Both the position numbers and the translations under genes were made by a program. Under the pieces are notes generated by a model. It saw only the letters and a list, made by a program, of their open reading frames with translations, was not told the origin of the DNA and searched no databases. A DNA stretch of 64,000 nt from Paraburkholderia flagellata (lineage in GTDB: Bacteria; Pseudomonadota; Gammaproteobacteria; Burkholderiales; Burkholderiaceae): assembly GCF_021390645.1 (NCBI RefSeq), contig NZ_JAJEJT010000004.1, positions 372,001-436,000 of the forward strand. Direction: 5' to 3'. Below are positions 53,312 through 62,435 of this stretch, one piece after another; the stretch's first letter is position 1; every line of letters starts with the position of its first letter.

Positions 53312-54340
53312 ATGAGCCCAACGCCAAACTCCTTGCCTCATTCCGCGTTCGATACCAGCGTCTTGCCTCGCGACCAGCAGTTCTCGGCATGGCGCGACGC
53401 GGTGAGCGTCATCTTCGACACGCAGACCTCCGAATCGCGCGATGCCGGTTTTGGCTCCACCGTGAGCGGCTACCTGTTCGGCGATGTGGTGCTGGGCTCG
53501 ATACGCACGGGCGCGCAGCGCTACGACCGCTCGAATGCGAAGATCGGGCGTGACGGCCACGATCAATATATTCTGCAGTTCTATCTAGGCGGCCATTGCC
53601 GGGTGCGCGACGGCGGACCGGACGGGTGCACGCAACCGGGCGACATGTTCATCGTGGACGCGGCCCAACCGCTCGCGACCGAAACCGCACAAAGCGAGTT
53701 CCTGAATCTGGCAGTGCCGCGGCGCTTGCTCGCGCCTTTGCTGACTGCGCCCGACCAGCAGAGCATGCGTGTGATTCGCGGCGCCGATCCCACGGTCGCG
53801 CTGCTGCGCGAGCATCTGGGCGCGCTCTACAGGCACGCCCCCCAGATGACGCTCACCAACGCCCAGGCCGTCATGCCCGCAACGCTTCAACTCGCGGCCA
53901 GCGCGCTCAACGCGAGCGTGAGCCCGGAACACATGCCGGCTGTCCAGCAATGCGCGTTGGTATCGATATGCCGGTATGTGGAGAAGCGCCTGACGGATCC
54001 GCAACTGAGCGTGGACCTGGTTGCGCGTGCATTCGGCATGTCGCGCGCGACGCTGTACCGCCTTTTCGAGCAGGAAGGCGGTTTCGCGACCTACGTGCGC
54101 GAGCGCCGCTTGCGGCGCTGCCGCGCGATGCTCGCCGACCCGGCGCAACGCAGCAAGTCGATTGCCGATATTGCCGCCGCGCACGGATTTACCGATGCCG
54201 CGAATTTCACGCGCGCCTTTCGCCGCTCGATTGGCCTCTCGCCGCGTGCGGTGCGCATGCTGGCGCTCAACGGCGATACCGAACTCGCGAAAGAGTCCGG
54301 TGCCGACGACTGGCGCTACTGGATGGCCTTGATGCGTTGA
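53312..54340 (+). CDS. AraC-family regulator (AraC-binding-like N-domain)
   Basis: 342-aa regulator. The N-terminal half is the AraC-binding-like domain found in FeaR-type proteins (FGSTVSGYLFGDVVLGSI, then LQFYLGGHCRVRDGG). The C-terminal double HTH is LSVDLVARAFGMSRATLYRLFEQEGGFATYVRERRL and SIADIAAAHGFTDAANFTRAFRRSIGLSPRAVR. Divergent from the NHL-protein gene with a 221-bp shared gap, so that gene is the first candidate target. Confidence 0.87.
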   Translation: MSPTPNSLPHSAFDTSVLPRDQQFSAWRDAVSVIFDTQTSESRDAGFGSTVSGYLFGDVVLGSIRTGAQRYDRSNAKIGRDGHDQYILQFYLGGHCRVRDGGPDGCTQPGDMFIVDAAQPLATETAQSEFLNLAVPRRLLAPLLTAPDQQSMRVIRGADPTVALLREHLGALYRHAPQMTLTNAQAVMPATLQLAASALNASVSPEHMPAVQQCALVSICRYVEKRLTDPQLSVDLVARAFGMSRATLYRLFEQEGGFATYVRERRLRRCRAMLADPAQRSKSIADIAAAHGFTDAANFTRAFRRSIGLSPRAVRMLALNGDTELAKESGADDWRYWMALMR

Positions 54341-54500
54341 GCATGAATCGCGCGGATCGTGCAAGCCACGCGTGAGACAAAACAACAAGTATTTGAGACG
54401 TAACGACAGATTTGGCTTTAAGCACCGCCGATTCATTGCCGCGTCATGCGCCACCTGCAAAGATGCAGGCGCCTGCGAGATCCAGGCAAACGGGGGAAAC

Positions 54501-54800
54501 ATGAAGAAGACCCACAAAAGGCCGCGCCAAAGCGGCCTGTACTACTACGAAGCGACGTATTCGCTCGAACTCGCGCGTGGCGCGTCGCATATTTCCAGCA
54601 TGCTATCGGCCGCGACACAGGAAGGCGCCGTGGACGAAGTTATGCACGAATTCATTGCGACGCACGGCAGGGCCGCGCTGGACGCGTTTTGCTGGCTGCT
54701 GGCCGAGCGGCTGGAAAAGCGCGGCTGCGCTGCGGCCGCGATGAAAGCCCGGGACTTCGATGCGTCCCGCCGGATGCGGGAGCTGGCGTGCGCGAGCTGA
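54501..54800 (+). CDS. Small protein of unknown function
   Basis: 99-aa protein, start at 54501 with GGGGGA upstream. Basic N-terminus (MKKTHKRPRQSGLYYYEATY), then predicted helices (EVMHEFIATHGRAALDAFCWLLAERLEKRGC). No signal or membrane segment, and no family recognised. It stands alone between the AraC gene and a chemoreceptor gene. Confidence 0.5.
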   Translation: MKKTHKRPRQSGLYYYEATYSLELARGASHISSMLSAATQEGAVDEVMHEFIATHGRAALDAFCWLLAERLEKRGCAAAAMKARDFDASRRMRELACAS

Positions 54801-54911
54801 GCCGCGCACGGCTAAACACACGAACGTGCTCGTGTGACCAAGTGAAAGGTAATCCTAAGCAATCGCTTGCAAAGATCCTCGCAATATTCTTGCTGAACAG
54901 CGCGTGGAGTT

Positions 54912-54939
54912 GAGGCGGCCGGTTCGCCGGCCGCACCTC
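54912..54939. terminator. UUCG-loop hairpin between convergent genes
   Basis: GCGGCCGG-TTCG-CCGGCCGC with GAGG/CCTC extension, between the small gene (ends 54800) and the convergent chemoreceptor gene (ends 54970). The very stable UUCG-loop stem suggests a bidirectional terminator, though no T-run is next to it. Confidence 0.5.
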
Positions 54940-54969
54940 GATCGATCGCCTCTGATGCCTCGGCTGCGC

Positions 54970-56517
54970 TCAGCGCGCGAGCCTGAACGCCCCAACGGCA
55001 TCGCGCAGCGCATCGGCCTGCTCGCTGAGCGCCATGGCGGCCGCGGCGGCCTCTTCCACCAGCGCAGCGTTTTGCTGCGAGACCTGGTCCATCTGCGAGA
55101 CCGCGAGATTCACCTGCTCGATGCCGTCGCGCTGCTCTTCGGACGCGTTGGCGATTTCATGCATGATGGTCGTCACACGGCCGATGGACTCGCCAATCTC
55201 GTTCATCGTCTCGCCGGCCGAGCGCACGTACGCCGAGCCCGACGATACGTGCTCGACCGATTCGGCGATCAGCGTCTTGATCTCTTTCGCGGCCGCAGCT
55301 GAACGCTGCGCGAGCGAGCGCACTTCGCTCGCGACAACGGCGAATCCGCGCCCTTGTTCGCCCGCGCGCGCGGCTTCCACCGCGGCATTGAGCGCGAGAA
55401 TATTGGTCTGGAAAGCAATGCCTTCGATGATGCCGGTGATGTCGGCGATCTTCTGCGAGCTGCCGTCGATGCGCTCCATCGTCTGCACGGCGTTGCTCAC
55501 GACTTGCGAGCCGCGGTCGGCGACTTCCTGCGCACTATTGGCGAGCGTTTGCGCGCTGCGCGCGTTCTCGGCGTTCTGCTTCACCGTGGCCGTGAGCTGT
55601 TCCATGCTCGCAGCCGTTTCCTGAAGCGAGGCCGCCTGTTCTTCGGTGCGCTGCGAAAGGTCGTCGTTGCCGGCGGCGATCTGTCGTGTCGCCGTCGAAA
55701 TGGACTCGGAGCTGTGGCTCACCTTGCGCACCGTGTGCGCGAGCGCGTCCTGCATGGCCTTCAGGCTCGTCACGAGGCGGCCCATTTCGTCGCTGGAACG
55801 CGTTTCGAGGTTCGCGCTCAGGTCACCGTCCGCAATGCGCTGGAGCGCGCCCTGAACGGTTTCGAGCGGCACTGCGATCGCGCGGTGCAGGCCCACGGCA
55901 CACACGAGCGCCACGGCAAGTCCGAGCACGATCAACGCGATGCTGCCGGTGCGCAGCCATGAATAGCGGTCCTGCGCGCGGTCGAACGCTTGCTCGCCAT
56001 GCGTCTTTTGCCATGCCTCGAGCGCGCCCGACGCCTTCGTGAGCGCAACCGAGAGCGGCGGAATGCGCTTCATCGCGATGTCGTCCTGACCCTGCCGGTC
56101 GCCTTGCTTGATCGCGGCCATGAGCGGCTGGATGCCTTGCTCCAGCATGCCGGTGAGGGCGGCCTGCACGCCGTCGGCGAGCGCCTGTTCTTCGGGATCG
56201 TGCGGCAGCGAGCGGTAGACGTCCCACGCCTTGTTCGAGGTGGCGAGGTAGGTCTGCGCCTTTTCGAGCAAAGGCTGAACGTCGGTCGCGTCGGGATGCA
56301 GGAGGATGCGGTCGAGCGTCGTGCGCGCGATGGTCAGATTCAGGTTCGTCTTGCCGATGTTGATGGCGGCGGCGAGCTGGTTCGAGTAGGCATAGCCGAG
56401 CGCCGTATTGGTGCGCGACATGCCCGCAAGGCCGGAAACGCCGGCTGCCACGATCAGCAAGGCCAGCACTCCGACCGCGATGCGCAGACGGACAGAGATA
56501 GAGAGTCGTGCAAACAC
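54970..56517 (-). CDS. Methyl-accepting chemotaxis protein (four-helix-bundle sensor)
   Basis: 515-aa chemoreceptor from a GTG start at 56517 (GGAG eight bases upstream; N-terminus [16 protein letters not shown]). Order: helix, periplasmic four-helix-bundle-like domain (about 40-190), helix ([22 protein letters not shown]), HAMP, signalling coiled coil with the tip [23 protein letters not shown]. It lacks the terminal docking pentapeptide seen in the chemoreceptor at 27825. The open frame continues 72 codons upstream of the GTG but without features. Confidence 0.92.
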   Translation of the reverse strand: MFARLSISVRLRIAVGVLALLIVAAGVSGLAGMSRTNTALGYAYSNQLAAAINIGKTNLNLTIARTTLDRILLHPDATDVQPLLEKAQTYLATSNKAWDVYRSLPHDPEEQALADGVQAALTGMLEQGIQPLMAAIKQGDRQGQDDIAMKRIPPLSVALTKASGALEAWQKTHGEQAFDRAQDRYSWLRTGSIALIVLGLAVALVCAVGLHRAIAVPLETVQGALQRIADGDLSANLETRSSDEMGRLVTSLKAMQDALAHTVRKVSHSSESISTATRQIAAGNDDLSQRTEEQAASLQETAASMEQLTATVKQNAENARSAQTLANSAQEVADRGSQVVSNAVQTMERIDGSSQKIADITGIIEGIAFQTNILALNAAVEAARAGEQGRGFAVVASEVRSLAQRSAAAAKEIKTLIAESVEHVSSGSAYVRSAGETMNEIGESIGRVTTIMHEIANASEEQRDGIEQVNLAVSQMDQVSQQNAALVEEAAAAAMALSEQADALRDAVGAFRLAR

Positions 56518-56928
56518 GAGGATGGCTCCAGAACGCGAGGGACGATGTTGCAGAAAAACGGCAGTGGCTTCGCGCGTGCGAGACGGCGAAGCACTGAACA
56601 CGCTCAGGACATGTTTACGGCGCGCGGAAACGGAACTGAAGGGCGGTGCGGGAGCCTTTGCGCAATGGTGGTTTTCCCGGGGTGCGGTCAGGTGCTCGCT
56701 GTGCAGCGAGCGTATCGGTGGTCGCCCGTTCATCAGTTGCGCGTGCGAGCCGGAACGTCTTCCAGTGAACAGGTTTCAAGCAAACCGGGTTCGACAAAAG
56801 TGCCAGTGAATGTGCGTTTTGTATAGGGACGACGCTGGCGGCCTCCCATATTCTCACTCCATCGAGACGATACGTCCGGCGCAGCGAAATACGTTAAGCA
56901 AGCCGCGCCGAGCAATCCAAAGGAGAGG
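56518..56928. other. Divergent control region, chemoreceptor and catabolic cluster
   Basis: 411 bp with no gene. It must hold the chemoreceptor promoter and that of the catabolic operon; AAAGGAG lies just before the first ATG at 56929. No clear operator palindrome or sigma-28 match was found. Confidence 0.45.
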
Positions 56929-57906
56929 ATGTTGACCAAGAAAGTCCCGCTCAAGATCGCAATCGCTGAGCATCCGCACACGTCGGCCATACGCAACGGT
57001 TCCATTCCCATCGAGGGCGTGGACGCCGAATTCGTCACCGTTCAACCGCAGATCGGCGCATTCCGCCGCATGGTGCGCGACGTCGAATTCGACGTGTGCG
57101 AACTGGCGCCGACGACGTACATCATCGCCCGGGCTTACGGCGCGCCGTTCGTCGCACTGCCGATTTTCGTGGTGCGCCGTTTCCACCACAGCGGGCTGCT
57201 GGTGCGCCCGGAAGCCGGCATTCGCCACCCGAAGGATCTTGAAGGCAAGAAGGTTGGCGTGCGCGCCTATTCGGTCACGACCGGCGTGTGGACGCGCCAG
57301 GTGCTGATCGACGAGTTCGGGCTCGATTCGTCGAAGGTCACCTGGGTCGTCGACGACGAAGAGCACGTGACGCAACTCAAGCTGCCGTCGAACGTGATTC
57401 ACGCACCCGCCGGTAAGTCGCTCGCGGACATGATGGCGAGCGGCGAACTGGTGGGAGGCTTTGCAGCCGCAGCGGGCATTGGCCGCACCGGCGCGCCCAC
57501 GGGCGGCTGGAAGGAAGTCGAGGCGGACTACCCTGATCTGCTGCCCAACGCGGCCGAACTCGAAGCGCAGTACTACGCGCGCACCGGCATCTACCCGATG
57601 CACGGCACGATCGTCGTTAAGGACTCGGTGCTCGCCGAGCATCCGTGGATCGCGAGGTCGATTTACGACGCATTCGCCGAAGCGAAGAAGCAGTGGCTCG
57701 CCCGTCTCGATGCAGGCGAAGCGACGACCGCAGGCGACAAGAAGTACCTCGCGCTGCGCAAGATCGTCGGCCAGGACCCGCTGCCGTACGGCCTCGCGGA
57801 AAACCTGAAGACGATCGAGGCGCTCGAGCAGACCGCGTTCAAGCAGGGCCTCACGCCGCGCCGCATGGCGATCGACGAGCTTTTCGTCGATCCGCTGGCT
57901 CGCTGA
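56929..57906 (+). CDS. 4,5-dihydroxyphthalate decarboxylase-like protein
   Basis: 325-aa protein of the periplasmic-binding-like fold used by Pht5-type 4,5-dihydroxyphthalate decarboxylases and NMT1-like binding proteins. IAIAEHPHTSAIRNGSIPIEGV, FDVCELAPTTYIIARAYGAPFVALPIFVVRRFHHSG and GVRAYSVTTGVWTRQVL resemble the decarboxylase group. No signal peptide, consistent with a cytoplasmic enzyme. First gene of the cluster, 16 bp before the LigJ-type gene. If the assignment holds, it would feed a hydroxylated aromatic acid into ring cleavage. Confidence 0.7.
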   Translation: MLTKKVPLKIAIAEHPHTSAIRNGSIPIEGVDAEFVTVQPQIGAFRRMVRDVEFDVCELAPTTYIIARAYGAPFVALPIFVVRRFHHSGLLVRPEAGIRHPKDLEGKKVGVRAYSVTTGVWTRQVLIDEFGLDSSKVTWVVDDEEHVTQLKLPSNVIHAPAGKSLADMMASGELVGGFAAAAGIGRTGAPTGGWKEVEADYPDLLPNAAELEAQYYARTGIYPMHGTIVVKDSVLAEHPWIARSIYDAFAEAKKQWLARLDAGEATTAGDKKYLALRKIVGQDPLPYGLAENLKTIEALEQTAFKQGLTPRRMAIDELFVDPLAR

Positions 57907-57922
57907 TACGAACGGAGACATC

Positions 57923-58948
57923 ATGATTATCGATTGCCACGGCCACTTCACGACCGTGCCTGCATCGTTTCGCAACTGGCGCGCGAAGCAGGTTGAATTT
58001 GCCAACGACCCGGCCAACGCGCCGTCGCTCGACGGCGCCCATGTGAGCGACGACCAGATCCGCGAAGCGATCGGCAACGGCCAGCTTAAACTGCAACGCG
58101 AACGCGGCAGCGACCTCACGCTCTTCTCGCCGATCGCGGGCCTGATGAGCCATCACCTCGGCAACGAGCGCACGAGCCTGGAATGGGCCGAAGTGTCGAA
58201 CAACCTCGTGTACCGCGTGACCGAGCTGTACGCGGACAACTTCGCGCCGGTGTGCCAGTTGCCGCAGTCGCCGGGTGTCGCGCCGAAAAACAGCATCGCT
58301 GAGCTGCGCCGCTGTGTGGAAGAGCTGGGCTTCGTCGGCTGCAACCTCAATCCGGACCCGTCGGGCGGCTACTGGACCGGCACGCCGATGACCGATCGCG
58401 AGTGGTATCCGCTTTACGAAGCGCTCGTCGATCTCGACGTGCCTGCGATGATCCACGTGGCCGCCTCGTGCAATCCGTGCTTTCACGGCACGGGCGCGCA
58501 TTATCTGAATTCGGACACTTCAGTCTTCATGCAGATCCTGCAGTCGGACCTGTTCAAGGACTTCCCGACGCTGCGCCTCGTGATTCCGCACGGTGGCGGC
58601 GCGGTGCCTTATCACTGGGGCCGTTATCGCGGCATGTCGCTGGAAATGCGCGAGCGACCGCTTGAAGGACTGCTGAACAATATCTTCTTCGACTCGTGCG
58701 TTTATCACCAGCCGGGTGTCGAGTTGCTCACGAAGGTGATTCCGTCCGACAACGTGCTGTTCGGCTCCGAAATGATCGGCGCCGTGCGCGGCAAGGACCC
58801 GATCACGGGCCAGTACTTCGACGACACGAAGCGCTATATCGACGCGTGTCCGGCGCTCAGCGACGAAGACCGCTACAAGATCTTCGAAGGCAACGCACGC
58901 CGCGTGTATCCACGTCTCGACGCCCGCCTGAAGGCGCGCGGCAAATAA
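57923..58948 (+). CDS. ligJ: LigJ-type 4-oxalomesaconate hydratase (amidohydrolase family)
   Basis: 341 aa, the length of Sphingobium LigJ. Blocks MIIDCHGH, LPQSPGV, ELRRCVEELGFVGCNLNPDPSGG, IPHGGGAVPYHWGR, FGSEMIGAVRG and IFEGNARRVYPRLDA match that enzyme closely. It has a TIM-barrel amidohydrolase fold with metal-binding His in DCHGH. In the protocatechuate 4,5-cleavage and gallate pathways LigJ hydrates 4-oxalomesaconate to 4-carboxy-4-hydroxy-2-oxoadipate. This is the strongest pathway marker in the cluster. Confidence 0.85.
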   Translation: MIIDCHGHFTTVPASFRNWRAKQVEFANDPANAPSLDGAHVSDDQIREAIGNGQLKLQRERGSDLTLFSPIAGLMSHHLGNERTSLEWAEVSNNLVYRVTELYADNFAPVCQLPQSPGVAPKNSIAELRRCVEELGFVGCNLNPDPSGGYWTGTPMTDREWYPLYEALVDLDVPAMIHVAASCNPCFHGTGAHYLNSDTSVFMQILQSDLFKDFPTLRLVIPHGGGAVPYHWGRYRGMSLEMRERPLEGLLNNIFFDSCVYHQPGVELLTKVIPSDNVLFGSEMIGAVRGKDPITGQYFDDTKRYIDACPALSDEDRYKIFEGNARRVYPRLDARLKARGK

Positions 58949-59005
58949 GCGCGATTAACAAGCGCGGCGCGAGCCGCACAGAAACAGACAAGTACAGAGG
59001 CACGC

Positions 59006-59857
59006 ATGGCTTCTCAAATCGTTGATATTCATCCTCACATCATCTCGGACGACGAAGTGCGCTATCCGCCCACGCCGCTGTTCGGCAAGCGATCCGAGTG
59101 GTCGAAAGAGCGTCCGACCACGGTCGAGACGCTGATCGCCGCAATGGACGAGGCGGGCGTCGCCAAGGCCGCGGTGGTGCATTCGTCGACGACCTATGGC
59201 TTCGACAACAGCTATGTCGTGGACGGATGCGCGAAGTACGCGGACCGGCTCGTCGCGGTCGGCTCGGTGGACGTGCTGCAACCGGACGCGCCGCAGCGCA
59301 TTCGTGAGTGGACCGAACGTGGTCTCGCCGGCCTGCGTCTGTTCACGGGCGGCAGCACCAAGGAGTTCGATCCGAGTGAGCTCGACGACGCGCGCTCGTT
59401 CACGGCCTGGGAGTTGTGCGCCGAACTCGATTTGCCGATGTGCATCCAGACCGGTCCGGTCGGCCTGCCGCAGATCACGACGCTCGCCCGCCGGTTTCCG
59501 ACTGTGCGTATCATTCTGGATCACCTCGGCCGCCCCGAGGTCGCGGACGGTGCGCCGTACGCGAGGGCGCAGAGCCTGTTCGAGCTTGCGTCGCTCGGGA
59601 ACATCTACCTGAAGCTCACGCCGCGCATTTTCGGCGACGTGAAGAAGGAGAAGGCGAGCGCGGAAACGTTCTTCCCTCGCGTGGTCGAGGCGTTCGGTGC
59701 GCAGCGCATGGCATGGGGTTCGAATTTCCCGACCTCGCCGGGCAAGCTTTCGGAGATTCTCGCGACGGCGCAGGCTGGGCTGCAGAGCCTGAGCGATCAG
59801 GACCGTGAGTGGATCTTCGGCAAGACGGCGCTCGCGCTTTATCCGGCGTTGGCCTAA
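59006..59857 (+). CDS. Amidohydrolase-family TIM-barrel hydrolase (PDC-hydrolase-like)
   Basis: 283-aa amidohydrolase_2 protein. Metal ligands are likely in IVDIHPH and ILDHLGRPE; the late Asp-type position reads WGSNFPTS, with Asn in place of the usual Asp. The overall layout resembles 2-pyrone-4,6-dicarboxylate lactonase (LigI) relatives. It would open a lactone or related ring-cleavage product. Second amidohydrolase in the cluster, 57 bp after the LigJ-type gene. Confidence 0.7.
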   Translation: MASQIVDIHPHIISDDEVRYPPTPLFGKRSEWSKERPTTVETLIAAMDEAGVAKAAVVHSSTTYGFDNSYVVDGCAKYADRLVAVGSVDVLQPDAPQRIREWTERGLAGLRLFTGGSTKEFDPSELDDARSFTAWELCAELDLPMCIQTGPVGLPQITTLARRFPTVRIILDHLGRPEVADGAPYARAQSLFELASLGNIYLKLTPRIFGDVKKEKASAETFFPRVVEAFGAQRMAWGSNFPTSPGKLSEILATAQAGLQSLSDQDREWIFGKTALALYPALA

Positions 59858-59943
59858 GGCGGAACATCCGGCCAGCCGCCGCGGCGCATGCGTGTGCCGC
59901 GGTGGCCGGGTAACAGAGAGTTTGATCGAGAAAGAAGAAGCAG

Positions 59944-61224
59944 ATGGAGACAACTCAACCAGAGCGAAGCGCGACAGCAAGCCGATGGAGCGTCCTCGCG
60001 CTTCTGGCGCTCGGCGTGTTGATTTCGTTCGTCGACCGCACGAGCATTTCCAGCGCGCTGGCGGACCCGGGCTTCATTCACGGATTCGATCTGAGCAGCG
60101 TCGATCGCGGCTGGATCAACGCGGCCTTCTTTTGGTCCTATGGCGTGTTCCAGGTGCCGATGGGCTGGGTAGCGGATCGCTACGGCGTGAAATGGCCCTA
60201 TGCAATCTGCTTTGCGCTGTGGTGTATCGCCACGACGCTGATGGGCGCGGTCACGGCGCTCGAAAGCCTGATCGTGATGCGCCTGATCGTCGGCGTGACC
60301 GAGGCGATCGTGATTCCGGCGAGCTATCGCTGGATTCGCAACAACTTCGACGAACGCCAGAACGGGCTCGCCGTAGGCATCCTCGCCATGGGAAACAAGT
60401 TCGGCCCGGCGTTCGGCGCGCCGGTCGGTGCGTGGTTCATCGTCAACTATTCGTGGCAGATGATGTTCATCGTGACGGGCCTGGTCGGTCTCCTCTGGCT
60501 CGTACCGTGGCTCTTGTTGGTGCGTAACGACTTTCCGTCGCGCGCCGCGCTGAAGAAGGCGAGCAGCAATGCCCGCACGGTGTCGCTGGGGAGCATCCTG
60601 TCGAGCCCGGTTGTCTGGGGCGGCATGATCACGAATTTTTGCTACGGCTACTTCACGTTCTACTGCATGACCTGGATGCCTTCGTATCTGGTCGAGCAGC
60701 GCGGCCTTTCGCTCGAGCGCTCGGGTGTCTATACGTTCTTTAGCTTTGCCGGTATTGCGATCGTCGCGGCCGTGGCGGGATGGGCGGCAGACAGGATCAT
60801 CGAGGCGGGCTACAACGCGATTCTCGTGCGCAAGTCGTTCACGATAGCGGGCTTCGTGGGCGGGTGCACGGTGCTGCTCGGTGCGTATGCCCATTCGCTC
60901 GAAGGCGCGCTGTTCTGGAACGTGCTGTCGCTCTCGCTGCTCGGCATGACGACGGCGAACAACCTCGTGCTCTCGCGGCTCACGCTGATTCCGAAACAGG
61001 CGATCGGCCTCGTGACGGGCGTGCAGCAGGTCGCGACGAGTCTTGCGGGCGGCGTTGCCGCGAGCCTCTCGGGCTGGCTGCTGCACGTGAGCCACAACTA
61101 CGTACTGCCGATGATGGTGATCCTCGTCTTCCTGCTCATCGGAGCGACGGCGACCGCGGTGCTCTTTCGTCCGGAATGGGCGCCGAAGGTCTCGGACCCG
61201 AAAGCGTTGCTTCAGGAGGCCTGA
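59944..61224 (+). CDS. MFS transporter (anion:cation symporter type)
   Basis: 426-aa, 12-helix transporter with the ACS-family pattern: FVDRTSISSALADPGFIHGFDLSSVDRGWINAAFFWSYGVFQVPMGWVADRYG and the A-motif GWVADRYGVKW. Relatives carry hexuronates, galactonate or phthalate-type aromatic acids. It probably imports the acid degraded by the cluster. It ends just before a strong hairpin. Confidence 0.88.
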   Translation: METTQPERSATASRWSVLALLALGVLISFVDRTSISSALADPGFIHGFDLSSVDRGWINAAFFWSYGVFQVPMGWVADRYGVKWPYAICFALWCIATTLMGAVTALESLIVMRLIVGVTEAIVIPASYRWIRNNFDERQNGLAVGILAMGNKFGPAFGAPVGAWFIVNYSWQMMFIVTGLVGLLWLVPWLLLVRNDFPSRAALKKASSNARTVSLGSILSSPVVWGGMITNFCYGYFTFYCMTWMPSYLVEQRGLSLERSGVYTFFSFAGIAIVAAVAGWAADRIIEAGYNAILVRKSFTIAGFVGGCTVLLGAYAHSLEGALFWNVLSLSLLGMTTANNLVLSRLTLIPKQAIGLVTGVQQVATSLAGGVAASLSGWLLHVSHNYVLPMMVILVFLLIGATATAVLFRPEWAPKVSDPKALLQEA

Positions 61225-61230
61225 GCACCA

Positions 61231-61258
61231 CGATGCGGCCTGAACACAGGCCGCATCG
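61231..61258 (+). terminator. Strong hairpin between transporter and dioxygenase genes
   Basis: A perfect 12-bp stem, CGATGCGGCCTG paired with CAGGCCGCATCG around AACA, starts 7 bp after the MFS stop. No T-run follows. It could end or reduce transcription before the dioxygenase half of the cluster; an inverted repeat ACCGGC-ACG-GCCGGT lies at 61380-61394, close to the next start. Confidence 0.6.
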
Positions 61259-61416
61259 AAATATCGAAGCAGCTATCCGATTTGATATGTATTCCGAATT
61301 ATTTAACGGATGTCGTGAACGGTCGAAGCGACCTGTCGCGGCACTCTCAAAAGCTTCAGGACGCACCCAATTTTAGGCAACCGGCACGGCCGGTGGTAAT
61401 TGACTGGAAATCACAC

Positions 61417-62400
61417 ATGGCGAAGATCGTATTCGGAATGGCGGTGCCGCACAGCGGCATGCTCGGGCAGGCGCCGGAGGACTGGCTAAAGAACGGCGAG
61501 CGGGACCGGAACAACCCCGAACTGTGGTTCCGCAATCGCACGTGGACCTATTCTGAGCTCGAAGCCCATCGCAAAGCGGCGTTCGAACCGTTCCTGACGA
61601 TGGAGGAGCGCACCGCACGCGCCGCGCGCTGCCGCGTGGCGCTCGACAAGATGGCCGCCGCCTACCGAGAAGCCCGCATCGATGTCGCGATCATCCTCGG
61701 CAAGGACCAGAAGGAGATCTTTACCGAGTTCTCGCCGTCGATCGCAATCTACACCGGCGAGGAAGTCCACAACGGACCGCCGCAGCGCGCGGTCTACGCG
61801 CCCGACCATCACGTCACGCACAAGTGCCATCCGTTGCTCGCGGCGTATCTGGTCGAGCGTTTCCAGAACGAAGGCTTCGACCTGACGGATCTGTTCGCAT
61901 GGCCCGATAACGTGTGGATGAAGCCGTTGCCCGAGTACCCGGTGGTGCCGCACGCCTATAGCTTCGTCTACCACCAGATCATGGGCGACAACCCGCCGCC
62001 GCATGTGCCGGTCATCATGAACTGCTTCTATCCGCCGACACAGCCCTCGATGTCGCGCTGCATCGAGTTCGGCGAAGTGCTGCGCGATGCGATTCAGGCG
62101 TGGCCCGAGGATGTGCGCGTTGGCATCTTCGCGTCGGGCGGTCTGTCGCACTTCGTCAACGATGAAGAATTCGATCACCGCATCATGAAAATGCTTGCCG
62201 AGTACGACTACGACGGCCTTGCCGCCGTGGACGACCGCTCCTACCAGTCGGGCACCTCGGAAATCAAGCTCTACGCGAGCGTGATGAAGGCACTGCAGGA
62301 AACCGGCGCCGAGATGACGCTCGTCGACTACGTGCCGTGCTGGCGCACGCCCGCCGGAACCGGCGAGGGCATGGGTTTCATGTACTGGAAAGCCGACTGA
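61417..62400 (+). CDS. LigB-type class III extradiol dioxygenase
   Basis: 327-aa protein, start at 61417 (GGAAA upstream). KIVFGMAVPHSGMLG, VAIILGKDQKEIF, NCFYPPTQPSMSRCIEFG and IFASGGLSHFVNDEEFD match the catalytic LigB superfamily of protocatechuate 4,5-dioxygenases and gallate/methylgallate dioxygenases. Iron would be held by His residues near the N-terminus and by a late acid. No LigA small-subunit gene is present in the window and none is fused. It cleaves a catechol-type ring; the exact substrate is open. Confidence 0.82.
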   Translation: MAKIVFGMAVPHSGMLGQAPEDWLKNGERDRNNPELWFRNRTWTYSELEAHRKAAFEPFLTMEERTARAARCRVALDKMAAAYREARIDVAIILGKDQKEIFTEFSPSIAIYTGEEVHNGPPQRAVYAPDHHVTHKCHPLLAAYLVERFQNEGFDLTDLFAWPDNVWMKPLPEYPVVPHAYSFVYHQIMGDNPPPHVPVIMNCFYPPTQPSMSRCIEFGEVLRDAIQAWPEDVRVGIFASGGLSHFVNDEEFDHRIMKMLAEYDYDGLAAVDDRSYQSGTSEIKLYASVMKALQETGAEMTLVDYVPCWRTPAGTGEGMGFMYWKAD

Positions 62401-62435
62401 GCCGGATTCAACCCAATTCAACGAGAGAAAAGATC

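Noticed and set aside
56518..56733. 72-codon N-terminal extension of the chemoreceptor at 54970
   Set aside because: It would put a polar, His/Ser-rich segment before the first membrane helix; the GTG at 56517 has a proper ribosome site and gives a normal N-terminus.
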